From Bradymonadales bacterium (lineage in GTDB: Bacteria; Myxococcota; Bradymonadia; REDH01), in contig CANKLS010000009.1 of NCBI GenBank assembly GCA_947483645.1, positions 1-30,380 on the forward strand: a DNA stretch of 30,380 nucleotides. Direction: 5' to 3'. A program made the position numbers and the translations under genes. Within the stretch, counting starts at the first letter, position 1, and every line of letters begins with the position of its first letter. Shown one piece after another: positions 30,000 to 30,380 of this stretch. The notes beneath the pieces were generated by a model that saw only the letters and a program-made list of their open reading frames with translations, was not told the origin of the DNA and did not search any database.

Positions 30000-30380
30000 A
30001 TGGCCACCCGATCCAAACGCAGCATGGGCCAAGCGAGCCTCTTCGACGCCCCCATGCCAGACCCGCTGGCCGAGCTCGAAGCCGACAGCAGCGCCGTTGT
30101 TCCGCCGCAGCTCGACCTCTTCGCCAGCCTCGCAGACGACCACACCGATCAGGCCGACGAGGGCATCACCCAGCTCCTCTGGGCCGCTCCCCATCCTCCC
30201 GCCATGCTCCCCGCAGAGCCCGCGCCCAAGGCGGAGCCAGCCCTCGAGCCCGAGGCCACCGCGCCGCTCCGGCCCATCGCCGCGCCGCAGCCACGCACCA
30301 CCTCCGGCGCCATGACCGAGCTCTTCGCCCTCGCGCCGCCCCTCCCGGTTCGCACCGCGCCGCGGGCCGCAGCACGGGCA
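30000..30380 (+). CDS. Ala/Pro-rich protein with sliding-clamp-binding motifs (3' end missing)
   Basis: 127 residues are visible before the right edge. The segment is low complexity (Ala, Pro, Glu) and looks disordered. It carries QASLF at residues 11-15 and QLDLF at residues 37-41. QL(S/D)LF is the established consensus for peptides that bind the bacterial beta sliding clamp. TELF at 106-109 and QLLW at 58-61 are weaker relatives. This suggests an N-terminal tail tethering a downstream DNA repair or replication domain to the clamp, but that domain lies outside the window. The ATG at 30000 is seven bases after the FemAB-like stop. Without the rest I cannot name the protein. Confidence 0.65.
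   Translation, partial: MATRSKRSMGQASLFDAPMPDPLAELEADSSAVVPPQLDLFASLADDHTDQADEGITQLLWAAPHPPAMLPAEPAPKAEPALEPEATAPLRPIAAPQPRTTSGAMTELFALAPPLPVRTAPRAAARA
30030..30122 (+). other. Two beta-clamp-binding pentapeptide motifs
   Basis: QASLF is coded at 30030-30044 and QLDLF at 30108-30122. The second matches the consensus exactly. The spacing (22 residues) would let both reach a dimeric clamp. Confidence 0.6.

Overview
The window is a high-GC, densely coding chromosomal segment with 19 protein genes and no RNA gene, IS element or CRISPR array that I can see. It looks like Myxococcota (former Deltaproteobacteria). The reasons are lipoproteins with Myxococcus-type Cys-rich repeats (CGDG..E.CDDGN...C family), Thr/Asp-rich linkers behind lipoboxes, a DUF1501-like protein paired with a DUF1588-like heme protein, and a start codon and Shine-Dalgarno (SD) style usual for GC-rich deltaproteobacteria. 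I cannot fix the class; a Bradymonadia-like member is a guess. No gene-free stretch exceeds about 170 bases. || Layout. 1-9711 (minus strand): four cell-surface genes in a row. They are a giant 1739-residue modular Cys-rich lipoprotein, a lipoprotein with heme motifs (DUF1588/DUF1585-like), a Tat-exported DUF1501-like protein, and another lipoprotein cut by the left edge. 9824-14390 (minus): a three-gene metabolic operon of a beta-keto acid cleavage enzyme (BKACE), a 3-methylcrotonyl-type carboxyltransferase, and a biotin carboxylase fused to a biotin carrier. 14463-21989 (minus): four tightly spaced genes ending in a SNF2 helicase and a SWIM zinc-finger protein, preceded by two mutually similar proteins I cannot name. 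22157-25965 (minus): a two-gene asymmetric ABC exporter. 26109-30380 (mostly plus): a GT2 glycosyltransferase coupled to an MDR oxidoreductase, an exported SRPBCC/START-like protein, a 63-residue membrane protein (minus), a FemAB-like N-acyltransferase, and the start of an Ala/Pro-rich protein carrying sliding-clamp-binding motifs. || How genes work together. Stop/start overlaps of 4 to 8 bases tie together the heme protein and DUF1501 protein, the unknown 420-residue protein and SNF2, SNF2 and SWIM, the two ABC half-transporters, and the glycosyltransferase and oxidoreductase. The best candidates for something not yet described are the surface heme/DUF1501/giant-lipoprotein cluster, the SNF2-SWIM operon with its two paralogous accessory proteins, and the clamp-motif protein at the right edge.
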